From assembly GCF_000018325.1 (NCBI RefSeq), contig NC_009922.1, forward strand, positions 2,294,001 to 2,358,000: DNA of 64,000 nucleotides, read 5' to 3'. The notes under the pieces are model-generated. The model saw only the letters and a list, made by a program, of their open reading frames with translations, did not search any database and was not told where the DNA came from. The DNA comes from Alkaliphilus oremlandii OhILAs. GTDB taxonomy: Bacteria > Bacillota > Clostridia > Peptostreptococcales > Natronincolaceae. A program made the position numbers and the translations under genes. Each line of letters opens with the position of its first letter. The first letter of the stretch is position 1. Shown here one piece after another: positions 26,007 to 34,495 of this stretch.

Positions 26007-27293
26007 TTATATTAATTTCGCATTTTCTGCTAAGAAATCTACTGTCTTTCTGATAATAATACCCTCTTTAATTGCATTTAAATCTTGTTGTCTTAAGTTT
26101 GTTTTTAGTTTTTCTATTTCTTGATTGTACTGCTTCGCCATTTTTTCTAGTTGCTCTTCTAATTCCTCATCTGTTGCCACAATATTTTCCTTTGCTCCGA
26201 TTTTTTCCAGAATCAATTCGTTTTTAACTGTTTTAACAGCATCTGGTCTCATTTGCTCTCTTAGATCTTCTTCTTTTGTTCCTGTTAATTGAAGATAATA
26301 TTCTAGATTTAATCCTTGGAATTGTAGACGGTAATCAAAATCTGCTAGCATATTGTCAATTTGTCTATTTACTACCGCACTTGGTATCTCTAACTCAACT
26401 TTATTTGCTATAGCCTCTATTACGTCGTTTCTTTGTTCTTGTATGGCTCTATTTTTAGCATCTTCTTCTAAATTCTTTTTGATATCGTTTGTTAATTCTT
26501 CTAATGTATCGAATTCTGAAACATCTTTAGCAAATTCATCATCGATTACAGGAACCTCTTTTTCTTTAATTTCGTGGATCTTAACTTCAAAAATCGCCGC
26601 CTTACCTGCAAGCTCCTCTGCATGGTATTCTTCTGGGAATGTCACTTGAACTTCAACTTCTTCTCCAATATTTTTACCAACTAATTGCTCTTCAAAACCT
26701 GGTATAAATTGTCCAGATCCAATGGTTAGGCTTTGTCTCTCAGCAGTACCGCCTTCAAAAGCTATACCGTCCACCATTCCTTTGTAATCTATAATAACCA
26801 TATCGCCTTCTTTTACTGCTCTATCTTCTACAGTGATCATTCTAGAATTTTTTTCTGCTAATCCATCTAATTCTCTTTGGATATCCTCTTCCTGTACATT
26901 ATACTCTTTTTTCTCAACTTCTATACCTACATAGTCCGCAACCTCGAACTCTGGCATAACTTCTACTACGGCTGTAAACACAACGTCTTGACCTGCTACA
27001 ATATCTTCAAGATCTACTTTTGGATGGTCTACAGGATCGATGTTATGCTCATCTAAAGCAGCCTCATATACTTCTGGGAAAACGATATTGAAAGCTTCCT
27101 CATAGAAAACTTCAACACCGTAGAATTTTTCTACAATTTTTCTTGGTGCTTTACCTTTTCTGAATCCTTGAATGTTAAATCTTGACTTCATTTTATTATA
27201 TGCTTTGTTAATCGCTTCTTCAAACTTTGCTGCCTCTACAACGACCTTTAATGTAACCTCTACATTTTCTCTTTTTATAACCTCTGAACTCAT
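26007..27293 (-). CDS. tig: Trigger factor, ribosome-associated chaperone/prolyl isomerase
   Basis: Binds nascent chains at the ribosome exit. The ribosome-binding signature (FRKGKAPRKIVEKFYG) lies in the N-terminal domain, then an FKBP-type isomerase domain (EGDMVIIDYKGMVDG; FIPGFEEQLVGK) and a long helical C-terminal chaperone domain. The start at 27293 (MSSEVIKRENV) follows GAGGAGG and matches family N-termini; an upstream in-frame start at 27365 would add 24 unlikely residues. First gene of the tig-clpP-clpX operon. Its leader holds an apparent terminator close to the promoter. Confidence 0.97.
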   Translation of the reverse strand: MSSEVIKRENVEVTLKVVVEAAKFEEAINKAYNKMKSRFNIQGFRKGKAPRKIVEKFYGVEVFYEEAFNIVFPEVYEAALDEHNIDPVDHPKVDLEDIVAGQDVVFTAVVEVMPEFEVADYVGIEVEKKEYNVQEEDIQRELDGLAEKNSRMITVEDRAVKEGDMVIIDYKGMVDGIAFEGGTAERQSLTIGSGQFIPGFEEQLVGKNIGEEVEVQVTFPEEYHAEELAGKAAIFEVKIHEIKEKEVPVIDDEFAKDVSEFDTLEELTNDIKKNLEEDAKNRAIQEQRNDVIEAIANKVELEIPSAVVNRQIDNMLADFDYRLQFQGLNLEYYLQLTGTKEEDLREQMRPDAVKTVKNELILEKIGAKENIVATDEELEEQLEKMAKQYNQEIEKLKTNLRQQDLNAIKEGIIIRKTVDFLAENAKLI

Positions 27294-27370
27294 TAAAAAT
27301 CCTCCTCTATGGCTTTTCTTATATTTTTTATAAACTTTATTTGAAAAATAAACATCCCTTACCATGTAGT

Positions 27371-27402
27371 AAAAAAAACATCCATATCATCATAGGATGT
27401 TT
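27371..27402 (-). terminator. Terminator-like hairpin in the tig leader
   Basis: On the minus strand AAACATCC and GGATGTTT (27376-27402) enclose an 11-nt loop and are followed directly by a T-run (27371-27378). It lies between the predicted promoter and the tig ribosome site, so it could act as an attenuator. Confidence 0.6.
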
Positions 27403-27432
27403 AAAAATATATACTTACGGTCTATCATTATA

Positions 27433-27461
27433 ATACTAACTAATTCAATTCTTATTGTCAA
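27433..27461 (-). promoter_or_regulatory. Consensus promoter upstream of tig
   Basis: TTGACA (27456-27461), exactly 17 nt, TAGTAT (27433-27438) on the minus strand. The start point would be about 25 nt before the leader hairpin. Confidence 0.65.
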
Positions 27462-27508
27462 CAATATATGATATTTTTATTTAAATTTATCATTATAAAT
27501 TTACAACA

Positions 27509-27534
27509 AAAAACCCTGAATAATCAGGGTTTTT
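27509..27534 (-). terminator. Cold-shock gene terminator
   Basis: AAACCCTGA pairs with TCAGGGTTT around a 4-nt loop, flanked by A- and T-runs, 44 nt after the cold-shock gene stop. Confidence 0.85.
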
Positions 27535-27577
27535 CGTGTATTCTATATATATTAAAATATTAATTACTTATATTCTA

Positions 27578-27778
27578 TTATATTCTAGATACGTTAGCAG
27601 CTTGAGGTCCTCTAGCACCTGATACTACTTCGAATTCTACTTCTTGACCTTCTTCTAAAGTCTTGAATCCGTCTCCGTTGATTGCTGAGAAATGTACGAA
27701 TACATCTTCTTCTCCTTGTACTGAGATAAATCCAAATCCTTTTTCGTTGTTAAACCATTTAACTATACCTGTTTTCAT
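27578..27778 (-). CDS. Cold-shock protein, CspA family
   Basis: A 66-residue OB-fold RNA/DNA chaperone. RNP1 (KGFGFISV) and RNP2 (VFVHFSAI) are both present, and the full protein matches the family length. GGAGG precedes the ATG. It stands alone, with its own terminator and a long AT-rich leader (27779-27880), a common arrangement in cold-shock genes; specific leader structures could not be verified. Confidence 0.96.
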   Translation of the reverse strand: MKTGIVKWFNNEKGFGFISVQGEEDVFVHFSAINGDGFKTLEEGQEVEFEVVSGARGPQAANVSRI

Positions 27779-27885
27779 TAATTAAATCCTCCAAACATCA
27801 TATTCTGTAATTACTTACTTTATTATCATACCACCGATATGGACTACTGTCAACAATTAACAGAAACTTTTTTTTATTTTTAACA

Positions 27886-27946
27886 ATAAAAAGCATCCCT
27901 TTTTCTAGTAGAGTACATTCACCAGATTCAGGGATACTTTTTTATT
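27886..27946 (-). terminator. Terminator of the DUF1540 gene
   Basis: Arms AAAAAGCATCCCT (27888-27900) and AGGGATACTTTTT (27930-27942) pair with one mismatch around a 29-nt loop. T-runs end both strands. Confidence 0.65.
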
Positions 27947-27981
27947 ATGGTTACTTCATCTTATCATTGAATCTACATTTA

Positions 27982-28143
27982 TTATCTAGAAGGAATAAAT
28001 GTAGTACATTGTGTCTCATCACTTGTTTTAGATTTCATACTTCCCTGAGGATTCACTTCTATAGAATTCGCATGACAATAGTTGTTCTTGTAAAAATTAC
28101 AAGTATCTACGCCACATTTTACTTGAATACGATTAACTTCCAT
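27982..28143 (-). CDS. DUF1540 small Cys-rich protein
   Basis: A 53-residue protein translated directly from the minus strand. It begins MEVNRIQVKCGVDTCNFYKN and contains four Cys (residues 10, 15, 23 and 46) with the DUF1540 pattern C-x4-C-x7-C ... QCTTF. These small proteins of Clostridia probably bind a metal, and their function is unknown. AGGAGGTGGAG lies seven nt before the ATG and a terminator follows, so the gene is credible despite its size. It is downstream of and parallel to the Crp/Fnr gene, 82 nt away. Confidence 0.82.
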   Translation of the reverse strand: MEVNRIQVKCGVDTCNFYKNNYCHANSIEVNPQGSMKSKTSDETQCTTFIPSR

Positions 28144-28225
28144 AAATACTCCACCTCCTATGATATTAGGATGTGCACTTTTGTTTTTTTTATGCTTTTA
28201 TTTTGTCACGACTTTTATAATTAGT

Positions 28226-28927
28226 CTATACATAATCGGATAAGCTTTCTTCATCAACAATGATGACTTTTTTGGCACCGACCAGCTTAATAATTCCTTC
28301 CTCTTCAAATTTTTTTAGCTTTCTGCTCATGGTTTCCCTTGCAACGCCTGTATAATTGGACATCTCTTCCCTCGTTAACTTCAGTGAAATTTCAATGCCT
28401 TCTGGAACTTTCTTCCCGTACTTTTGCTTTAAATCCAGCAGCAAATAAGCAATCCTAGAGTCTACATCATTGGTGGCTAAATTTTGGGCTAAGGTTTCCA
28501 CTCTAGATAACCGATCACCTACCACCTCCAAAATTTTCATACCGATTTCTGGCTTTGATAAAATCAGATCTTTCATATTTTCCTTCGTCAATGTACATAG
28601 CTTCGTCGGTGTAATCGCCTCTGCATTAAAGTTATAAGTACCTGTTTTAAACAAGTTCAGCTCACCAAAGAAATCACCTTCTGATAAAATATGTAAAATC
28701 TGCTCCTTTCCATCCTTTGTGAACTTATATATTTTAATTCTACCTTCATTCACTAGATATAACCTTTTTGCCTCTGACCCTTCCAAAAATATAGTCTCAC
28801 CCTTATAGTAATCTTTATGACCCGTCATTTCTATAATCTGCAATAGCTCTTTGCTATTGAGATTAGAAAATATAGGAACCTTACTTGCACATAGCCTATT
28901 TTGACACCTTTCACAGCATGCTTTCAT
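28226..28927 (-). CDS. Crp/Fnr-family transcription regulator with N-terminal Cys cluster
   Basis: Cyclic-nucleotide-binding fold (about 15-140; GEDFFGELNLF) followed by a Crp-type helix-turn-helix (LTREEMSNYTGVARETMSRK). The N-terminus MKACCERCQNRLCASKVPIF has four Cys (4, 5, 8, 13), which could hold an Fe-S cluster or act as a redox switch as in Fnr-like proteins. The start at 28927 has AAAGGGGAT eight nt upstream; in-frame ATGs at 28933 and 28954 fit worse. It is immediately upstream of no obvious partner but lies next to the flavodiiron gene, a plausible target. Confidence 0.9.
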   Translation of the reverse strand: MKACCERCQNRLCASKVPIFSNLNSKELLQIIEMTGHKDYYKGETIFLEGSEAKRLYLVNEGRIKIYKFTKDGKEQILHILSEGDFFGELNLFKTGTYNFNAEAITPTKLCTLTKENMKDLILSKPEIGMKILEVVGDRLSRVETLAQNLATNDVDSRIAYLLLDLKQKYGKKVPEGIEISLKLTREEMSNYTGVARETMSRKLKKFEEEGIIKLVGAKKVIIVDEESLSDYV

Positions 28928-29013
28928 ATGCATATCCCCTTTTTGCTCATTCATACATTCATGATATATATTAATATACCCTGAATGATCCCATTCTATC
29001 GTTTTAAGATTTT

Positions 29014-29058
29014 AAAAAATTGAAAGAAGACTCGCTCTTCCAGCAGGCCTTCTTTCGA
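29014..29058 (-). terminator. Flavodiiron gene terminator
   Basis: TTGAAAGAAG and CTTCTTTCGA arms around a 19-nt loop; the minus strand ends in a T-run, 25 nt after the fprA stop. Confidence 0.75.
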
Positions 29059-29082
29059 TACTTATTCGTAATAGATATGATC

Positions 29083-30303
29083 CTATCCCACCAATAAATC
29101 GCCTAGGGTTTGAACCACTTTATTTAATATGATTTCTTCAGCCTCACTAGGCTTAAACTTTATTCGGATTGGAACTTGTATATGGTTCATTCCAGTGGCC
29201 TTAATGATGTAGGAGCTATCAACGGCTTTAATGTTCAACTCTTTCAAATAATCATGAATCACCTCTATGGCTTCTCCGCTCCAGCCATAGGAACCGAATG
29301 CCACACCAATTTTAGAGGATAAATCGACATTTTTCAATTCCTTCAGAACATTTTCTAAATGGCCTACCAAATCCCCATATCTCGTAGAACTTCCAAAGAA
29401 GATCATATCCGATTCCATTACGACTTCTAGGATGGATTCCATATCGCATTTATCAACGTTCACAATTCTTACCTCTATACTTTTTTCTTCCAATGTTTCT
29501 GCAATGACCTTAGCAACCTTCGTTGTGTTTCCAGTCATGGTGCTGAATAAGATGGCTGCTTTTTTATTGCCCTTTTCTTGGCTCATTTCATCGTATGCAT
29601 CGATGTAATTTTCTACATTTTCTCTTAGAATATATCCGTGGGATGGCGCTATCATCTGGATCTCCAATTGTCTCATCTTCTGAATCATGTCTTGTACATA
29701 AGGACGATGTGGATGCATAATCAATTGATAGTATACATTGAAATCCTCCATAATATCTTCCTTTGCTAAATCGTTGAATAAATCATAATTTGCAATATGG
29801 GTACTGAACTGGTCGCAAGGGTATAGAATTTTATCTTCAATACAATACGTAACCATAGTTTCTTCCGTGTGTAAATATGGTGTTTCAAAGAATTGAAGAG
29901 TCTTTCCACCGATATCCAATTTCATACCATCGTGAACAATAATATATTCTCTATGATGAAGCTTAAACATATTTTTCAATTCCTCTGCACCTAAAGCTGT
30001 AGTTACTATTTTTGCGTTCTTTGCTTTATTCATCAATGCAGGTAATCCGCCAGCGTGATCCGGCTCTACGTGGTTGATAACCACATAGGCTAATTGTGAT
30101 AGATCCATAATACGATCTAAGTTTTCAACAAATATTCTTCCAAATTCAATATCTACGGTATCGATTAAAGTAGGCTTTTCTGTATCTAGGAAGTAAGAAT
30201 TATAGGTTGTACCTTTTTCCAAAATCAATCTGTGAAAGGGTACCTTTCTATCATCGACATACCCTACCCAATAAGAATTTGGTGCTATTTCGTATTTTTT
30301 CAT
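29083..30303 (-). CDS. fprA: Flavodiiron protein (A-type flavoprotein), O2/NO reductase
   Basis: Soluble enzyme that detoxifies oxygen or nitric oxide in anaerobes with electrons from rubredoxin. The N-terminal metallo-beta-lactamase-like domain carries the diiron ligands NHVEPDHAGG (His78, Glu80, Asp82, His83), His in YLHTEE, Asp in PCDQFSTH and His in APSHGYIL. The C-terminal flavodoxin domain begins AAILFSTMTGNTTKVAK. There is no fused rubredoxin domain. AGGAGG precedes the ATG. Monocistronic. Confidence 0.94.
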   Translation of the reverse strand: MKKYEIAPNSYWVGYVDDRKVPFHRLILEKGTTYNSYFLDTEKPTLIDTVDIEFGRIFVENLDRIMDLSQLAYVVINHVEPDHAGGLPALMNKAKNAKIVTTALGAEELKNMFKLHHREYIIVHDGMKLDIGGKTLQFFETPYLHTEETMVTYCIEDKILYPCDQFSTHIANYDLFNDLAKEDIMEDFNVYYQLIMHPHRPYVQDMIQKMRQLEIQMIAPSHGYILRENVENYIDAYDEMSQEKGNKKAAILFSTMTGNTTKVAKVIAETLEEKSIEVRIVNVDKCDMESILEVVMESDMIFFGSSTRYGDLVGHLENVLKELKNVDLSSKIGVAFGSYGWSGEAIEVIHDYLKELNIKAVDSSYIIKATGMNHIQVPIRIKFKPSEAEEIILNKVVQTLGDLLVG

Positions 30304-30398
30304 ATAAATAACCTCCTGAAATTATTTTTCATTGATTAATTAATTTCATTATAGAAGGTTTTGAATTTCCTTAATGTGATTGCAATCAAAATCAAAAA

Positions 30399-30441
30399 AT
30401 AAAAAGAAGGATCTTTCACTTTATAGATAAATAATCCTTCG
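30399..30441 (-). terminator. Terminator of ferritin-like gene 1
   Basis: GAAGGAT (30406-30412) pairs with ATCCTTC (30434-30440); a T-rich tract follows on the minus strand. Confidence 0.6.
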
Positions 30442-30444
30442 AAT

Positions 30445-30909
30445 TTATTTAATGAACTTTTCTAAGGCTTCAATATGTTTACTTTCAATGGATATTAGTT
30501 CCCTTAAAGCTTGATACGGTGGTTTTTCTTCATCTTCAAAGGTTTTTACCAAAATTCCTTGTATGGTAACGATTAGGGCAAAGTAATTTTTTTCAAACGC
30601 CATAATATATATCAATAAGTCAGTAGGATTTAAAAATCTCAAATCCCCCTCTAGGTTGTTAAAAATAAGCAGTGTTTTTGAAATTTTATCGTAGGCATCA
30701 AAGTCCACTTCCAACCCTTCCATCTCACATAAATCAAGTGTCATTTTTTTATAGTGCGTTATCTGGCGTTGCTCCTCTTTCCCCAGAACACTGATGATTG
30801 TTTTTACAGACTGGACAATATTTTCATTCTCTATAGCTCTCAAATAGACGCTATGGGTCCTTTCTTTAATGGCAATCAGCTTATCCAATATATCTAAAAT
30901 TGTATACAT
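30445..30909 (-). CDS. Ferritin-like four-helix protein, paralogue 1
   Basis: No named family recognised, but the layout suggests a rubrerythrin/ferritin-like four-helix diiron fold: a helix-1 Glu (AIKERTHSVY), EExxQ in helix 2 (GKEEQRQITHY), a helix-3 Glu (AFEKNYFALIV) and ExxH in helix 4 (IESKHIEALEKF). The helix-2 His of the canonical ExxH pair is Gln here. It has exactly the same length (154 aa) as the protein at 34496-34960, which keeps that His. AAGGAG precedes the ATG. Lies just upstream of the flavodiiron gene, so oxidative-stress or iron handling is plausible. Confidence 0.65.
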   Translation of the reverse strand: MYTILDILDKLIAIKERTHSVYLRAIENENIVQSVKTIISVLGKEEQRQITHYKKMTLDLCEMEGLEVDFDAYDKISKTLLIFNNLEGDLRFLNPTDLLIYIMAFEKNYFALIVTIQGILVKTFEDEEKPPYQALRELISIESKHIEALEKFIK

Positions 30910-31041
30910 TTAATACAATAACTCCTTTGTGTTTATATAATAATATGTCGGTCCAATGTGTAGCAACTATTAGAAAAGAATTTCTATTATCTTATTGTAG
31001 TATGTAACTATTATATCCTGAATGAATATAATTTAAAATAT

Positions 31042-31096
31042 AAACTTCTCCTTTAACCATCATTTTTAGATTCTGATGTTATAAAAGGAGAAGTTT
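31042..31096 (-). terminator. Hairpin downstream of carbamate kinase
   Basis: A 13-bp stem, AAACTTCTCCTTT (31042-31054) with AAAGGAGAAGTTT (31084-31096), and a 29-nt loop. Flanks are AT-rich without a clean T-run, so termination is likely but not certain. Confidence 0.5.
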
Positions 31097-31162
31097 ATTT
31101 TACTGTAGGATCGCTGTAATAGACAGTCTGATCCATTTCAATATGTATTTTTTAAGATCTAT

Positions 31163-32104
31163 TTAAAATTCATTTGAGATGATAGTTCCACGATGATCCG
31201 TAATTGCCTTTGCCGAATTTTCTAAAGAGGTTATGATTGCAGTTCTACCTTCTTTATCCTCAAGGAATTCTAAAGCGGCCAGTACCTTTGGTAGCATTGA
31301 ACCTTTAGCGAAATGTCCCTCTTCTACATACTGCTTTAGTTCTTTACTGTTAATGCGCTCTAGACTCTTCATGTTTGGCTGATTAAAATTGATAGCAACA
31401 TAATCTACAGCCGTTAGCACCATCAGAACATCCGCATCTAATACTCTTGCTAGCAACGCTGACGTAGAATCTTTATCGATTACAGCATCGATTCCTTTGT
31501 AGGCGTTATCTTCATCAATTACTGGAATACCACCGCCGCCACAGGCAATCACAACATTGCCATGATCTGCTAAAGTCTTAATCGTTTCAAGTTCAATAAT
31601 TTCTAATGGTTTAGGTGAAGCAATGACTCTTCTATATCCTCTTCCAGAGTCTTCAATAAATGTATAGCCTTTTTCCAACGAAATCGCATCTGCCTGTTCT
31701 TTCGTTAAGAAGGACCCAATCGGTTTTGTAGGATTTCGAAATGCTGGATCATCTTTGTCTACAAGAACCTGAGATACTACTGTAGCAACATTTTTATGAA
31801 TGTTTCGCTTTCTCAATTCATTCTTGATTGCATTTTGTAGATGATAGCCGATATATCCTCCACTAAGAGCTGAGCACTCTGGAAACGGCATTTCTGTTTG
31901 TATAGCACCCTTTTCATAGGCAAAGTTTAACCCCTTGTTAATCATCCCTACTTGAGGTCCATTGCCATGTGTAATGATGATATGATTTCCAGTTTCAATT
32001 AAATCCACAATTGATTCTGCTGCAACGGATACCAATTCCAACTGCTCTTCTACATTGTCACCAAGGGCATTTCCACCTAATGCAACTACTACTTTTTTTA
32101 CCAT
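31163..32104 (-). CDS. arcC: Carbamate kinase
   Basis: Makes ATP and carbamate (then NH3 and CO2) from carbamoyl phosphate and ADP, the energy-yielding last step of arginine, agmatine or purine-product degradation. It starts KKVVVALGGNALG, the amino-acid-kinase Gly-rich loop, and has the THGNGPQVG, CGGGGIPV and DKDSTSALLA motifs of carbamate kinase. The length (313 aa) is typical. No arcA, arcB or transporter is adjacent, so the carbamoyl-phosphate source is not visible here. GGGAGG precedes the ATG. Confidence 0.94.
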   Translation of the reverse strand: MVKKVVVALGGNALGDNVEEQLELVSVAAESIVDLIETGNHIIITHGNGPQVGMINKGLNFAYEKGAIQTEMPFPECSALSGGYIGYHLQNAIKNELRKRNIHKNVATVVSQVLVDKDDPAFRNPTKPIGSFLTKEQADAISLEKGYTFIEDSGRGYRRVIASPKPLEIIELETIKTLADHGNVVIACGGGGIPVIDEDNAYKGIDAVIDKDSTSALLARVLDADVLMVLTAVDYVAINFNQPNMKSLERINSKELKQYVEEGHFAKGSMLPKVLAALEFLEDKEGRTAIITSLENSAKAITDHRGTIISNEF

Positions 32105-32522
32105 CTTATAGCGCCTCCCATTTTATTAATTTATATTTATATATTATATAAAAAATATATTATAAAACTACGCTTCACTTTCCGTTATAAAGATTAACTA
32201 AGTTGCATTTTATTTTTTCTTCATTTATAAAGACTCTTCTTATAATCATAAAGGTTTTTGGTGAGGATAGCAATTGTTTTTAGTATCTATACCCAGTTTT
32301 ATCCTAGTACATGATATTGTTCTTGAAATATATTATATTATTTTAAGGTAGCATCGTCTATGGTATTTCCTCATCTATTAATAAATAAAGGGTTTGGCAG
32401 GGATGCTGGTTCAATATTAAATACTACTATATTCTCCTGCTAGAAAATAAAAGTATATTTAAATGTAACTGTTGGTGCTATTCAATAAATCAAAAATTAT
32501 CTACTCTATTTGCTTGCTAATC
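32105..32522. other. AT-rich gene-free stretch
   Basis: No open frame with a ribosome site, no tRNA-like fold and no family resemblance was found on either strand between carbamate kinase and the anti-sigma gene. It may hold remnants of a lost gene and presumably the arcC promoter. Confidence 0.5.
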
Positions 32523-32554
32523 ATAAAAACAGAGCAGTCTCCCACTCTGTTAAA
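32523..32554 (-). terminator. Anti-sigma gene terminator, copy A of a 32-nt identical repeat
   Basis: AACAGAG and CTCTGTT pair around a 10-nt loop, with a T-run on the minus strand. The same 32 bases occur at 34415-34446. Confidence 0.8.
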
Positions 32555-32577
32555 AAACATCCTTGATCCATCTAGTG

Positions 32578-33765
32578 TTATCTTTTATATAGTTTTCCCT
32601 CAATAATACCTGCCACATCTCTTGAAAAAACTAAAACATAATTTTCATTTAAATACGCTGTGCTAGAAAATCCAACCTGTTCTTCCTCAAACATGTCATC
32701 CACATCTCTTGAAAAAATTACAATGCCCTTTTGATCAAAATAAGAAATATCGGATCGTCCAATTTCAGCATCTTTTAATATGCTCTTCATGGATGGTAAA
32801 GCTTTCTCTCTATCAAAGATATAAAGAATCCTTCCGACTTCATTTGGAATAATTTGTTGTACTGATTCTGGAATTAGTACAAAGCCCTCTAGAAAGGATT
32901 TCATATCCTCTATTTCTTCATTTATAATGCCTTTATCTGACTTCTCTTGGTTTATTGATAATGTTCGAAGGTACTCTTCTGCTTTTTCATAGTTTCCTTT
33001 TGATGGATCTAAAGGTAAATCAAACAAAGCATTCATCCCTTCATAATCTGCATTCCGTTTAATTTCACCAGTCTCTACATTAAAATTATAAGCTTTCATA
33101 ATATTGAATTCATCCATGACAGCAATATACAGTCCTCTATCTGCAAAAACCTCAATATCATCACATTCCATAATCCGATACATTACTCCGTCTTTTACAA
33201 ACCAGCTGGCTGCACCATTCATCGTAAAAATATTAAGGTCTTTAGGATGCTGCCCCTTTACAAAAGGAGAAACGATAAATGATATTTCATCGTACAAAGG
33301 GTCGAGAGGATCTGGCATTGGCGTCCCATCCACCTGCGAAATAGCAAGTACAGCGTAGGTTCTATCTGGAAAAATTTCTTCTGCAGAATGTTTAAAATCG
33401 CTTAATTCTCTTCCAGACACTAATTCCATTAAGCTTACCTTATAATCACCGATATTCTGTGTTTGATTGATAGATAAAGTCCCTTCATTGCCAAAAGCAT
33501 TTGCAAGGCTCTTATCACCTAAATTTTCTGCAACTTCCTTTGGTGTAAGTAGTTTCCATGCAGCAAATGCTGTAATTGATGTTGTCACTATAAGCATAGC
33601 AACTATAGCTACCGCTGATAATCGTTTTTTACTGGTACTTTTCATTCGATCTCTCTCCCTTATTTTGTTTATAACTTTCTGATCTAGGTTATCATCTGGT
33701 TTGCTTTTAGAGGAATTCACTTCCCAGAGCAATTGATCTAATTTTTCAAAATCCTTCATATCCAT
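32578..33765 (-). CDS. Membrane-bound anti-sigma factor, partner of the ECF sigma
   Basis: Single-pass protein: about 43 cytoplasmic residues, one membrane helix (about 46-68, SAVAIVAMLIVTTSITAFAAW), and a large external domain of about 325 residues without a recognised family. The cytoplasmic part lacks the His-Cys-Cys zinc motif of ZAS anti-sigma factors. Identity rests on operon structure: its start overlaps the 3' end of the ECF sigma gene by 20 nt. The external domain has internally similar segments on expression such as YVLVFSRDV and GIVIFSRDV near the C-terminus. It probably senses an envelope signal. Confidence 0.75.
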   Translation of the reverse strand: MDMKDFEKLDQLLWEVNSSKSKPDDNLDQKVINKIRERDRMKSTSKKRLSAVAIVAMLIVTTSITAFAAWKLLTPKEVAENLGDKSLANAFGNEGTLSINQTQNIGDYKVSLMELVSGRELSDFKHSAEEIFPDRTYAVLAISQVDGTPMPDPLDPLYDEISFIVSPFVKGQHPKDLNIFTMNGAASWFVKDGVMYRIMECDDIEVFADRGLYIAVMDEFNIMKAYNFNVETGEIKRNADYEGMNALFDLPLDPSKGNYEKAEEYLRTLSINQEKSDKGIINEEIEDMKSFLEGFVLIPESVQQIIPNEVGRILYIFDREKALPSMKSILKDAEIGRSDISYFDQKGIVIFSRDVDDMFEEEQVGFSSTAYLNENYVLVFSRDVAGIIEGKLYKR

Positions 33766-34276
33766 TGACCTCCATATATTCTTTAATCATTTTTCTAGCC
33801 TTATGAAGTCTGCTTTTTACGGTTCCACTTGGAATTTTAAGAGCTAAGGCTATGTCTTCAATTGATAATTCAGCATTGTAGTACATATACAAAGGTATCT
33901 TCAATTTATCATTCAATGATTCCGAAGCCGTGTCAACGATTGCATACAATTCATTATTTATGGCAGTGCTCTCTGGTGTTTCGATATCAACTAAATGAGG
34001 TGAATTATTATCCTGTTGTAATGTTACAATTCTCGCAATTCTATGCCGCCAACCAAACTTTCGTCTTTGATTTCTCCAAATATTTGCTGCAATGGCTATA
34101 ATAAAACCTTTTGGATTATGATTCATGTCAATCTTATGCCGCAATTCTGTGACCTTTAAAAAAGTTTCTTGATACAAATCATCTGCTTGATGCTTATCCC
34201 TTGTTAATTTGAAGCAAAATCCATAAACATCATTGCCATAGGTTTCAATTAAATGCGTTACTTCTTTAATTTCCAA
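33746..34276 (-). CDS. ECF-type RNA polymerase sigma factor
   Basis: Region 2 (DVYGFCFKLTRDKHQADDLY, then QETFLKV) and region 4 (SIEDIALALKIPSGTVKSRL) define an extracytoplasmic-function sigma-70 factor. A TTG start at 34276 is preferred: GGAGGTGAT lies just upstream, whereas the in-frame ATG at 34303 precedes this ribosome site. It is transcribed with the overlapping anti-sigma gene. No matching ECF promoter could be recognised in 34277-34414, so autoregulation is unproven. Confidence 0.92.
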   Translation of the reverse strand: MEIKEVTHLIETYGNDVYGFCFKLTRDKHQADDLYQETFLKVTELRHKIDMNHNPKGFIIAIAANIWRNQRRKFGWRHRIARIVTLQQDNNSPHLVDIETPESTAINNELYAIVDTASESLNDKLKIPLYMYYNAELSIEDIALALKIPSGTVKSRLHKARKMIKEYMEVNGYEGF

Positions 34277-34414
34277 CCTTTTATCACCTCCAAGTGTATC
34301 CATCTTTACGCTAAAATTTTATATATCGATCGGCCTCTCATCTATATATTGTAATAAGTTCTAATCAGGTTCATATTTTTTATAGAAAATAGAAAAATGC
34401 TACTTTTTACATAA

Positions 34415-34446
34415 ATAAAAACAGAGCAGTCTCCCACTCTGTTAAA
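34415..34446 (-). terminator. Terminator of ferritin-like gene 2, copy B of the 32-nt repeat
   Basis: Same 32 bases as 32523-32554, in the same orientation, 49 nt after the ferritin-like stop. The two copies bracket the sigma/anti-sigma operon. Confidence 0.8.
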
Positions 34447-34495
34447 GTCCTTCTTCAATTAGTAACCCTTTATCCATTTATTTCTTTTCATATAA

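Noticed and set aside
34277..34414. Self-activated ECF promoter for the sigma/anti-sigma operon
   Set aside because: GAAC-like hexamers occur, but no properly spaced -35/-10 pair could be defined.
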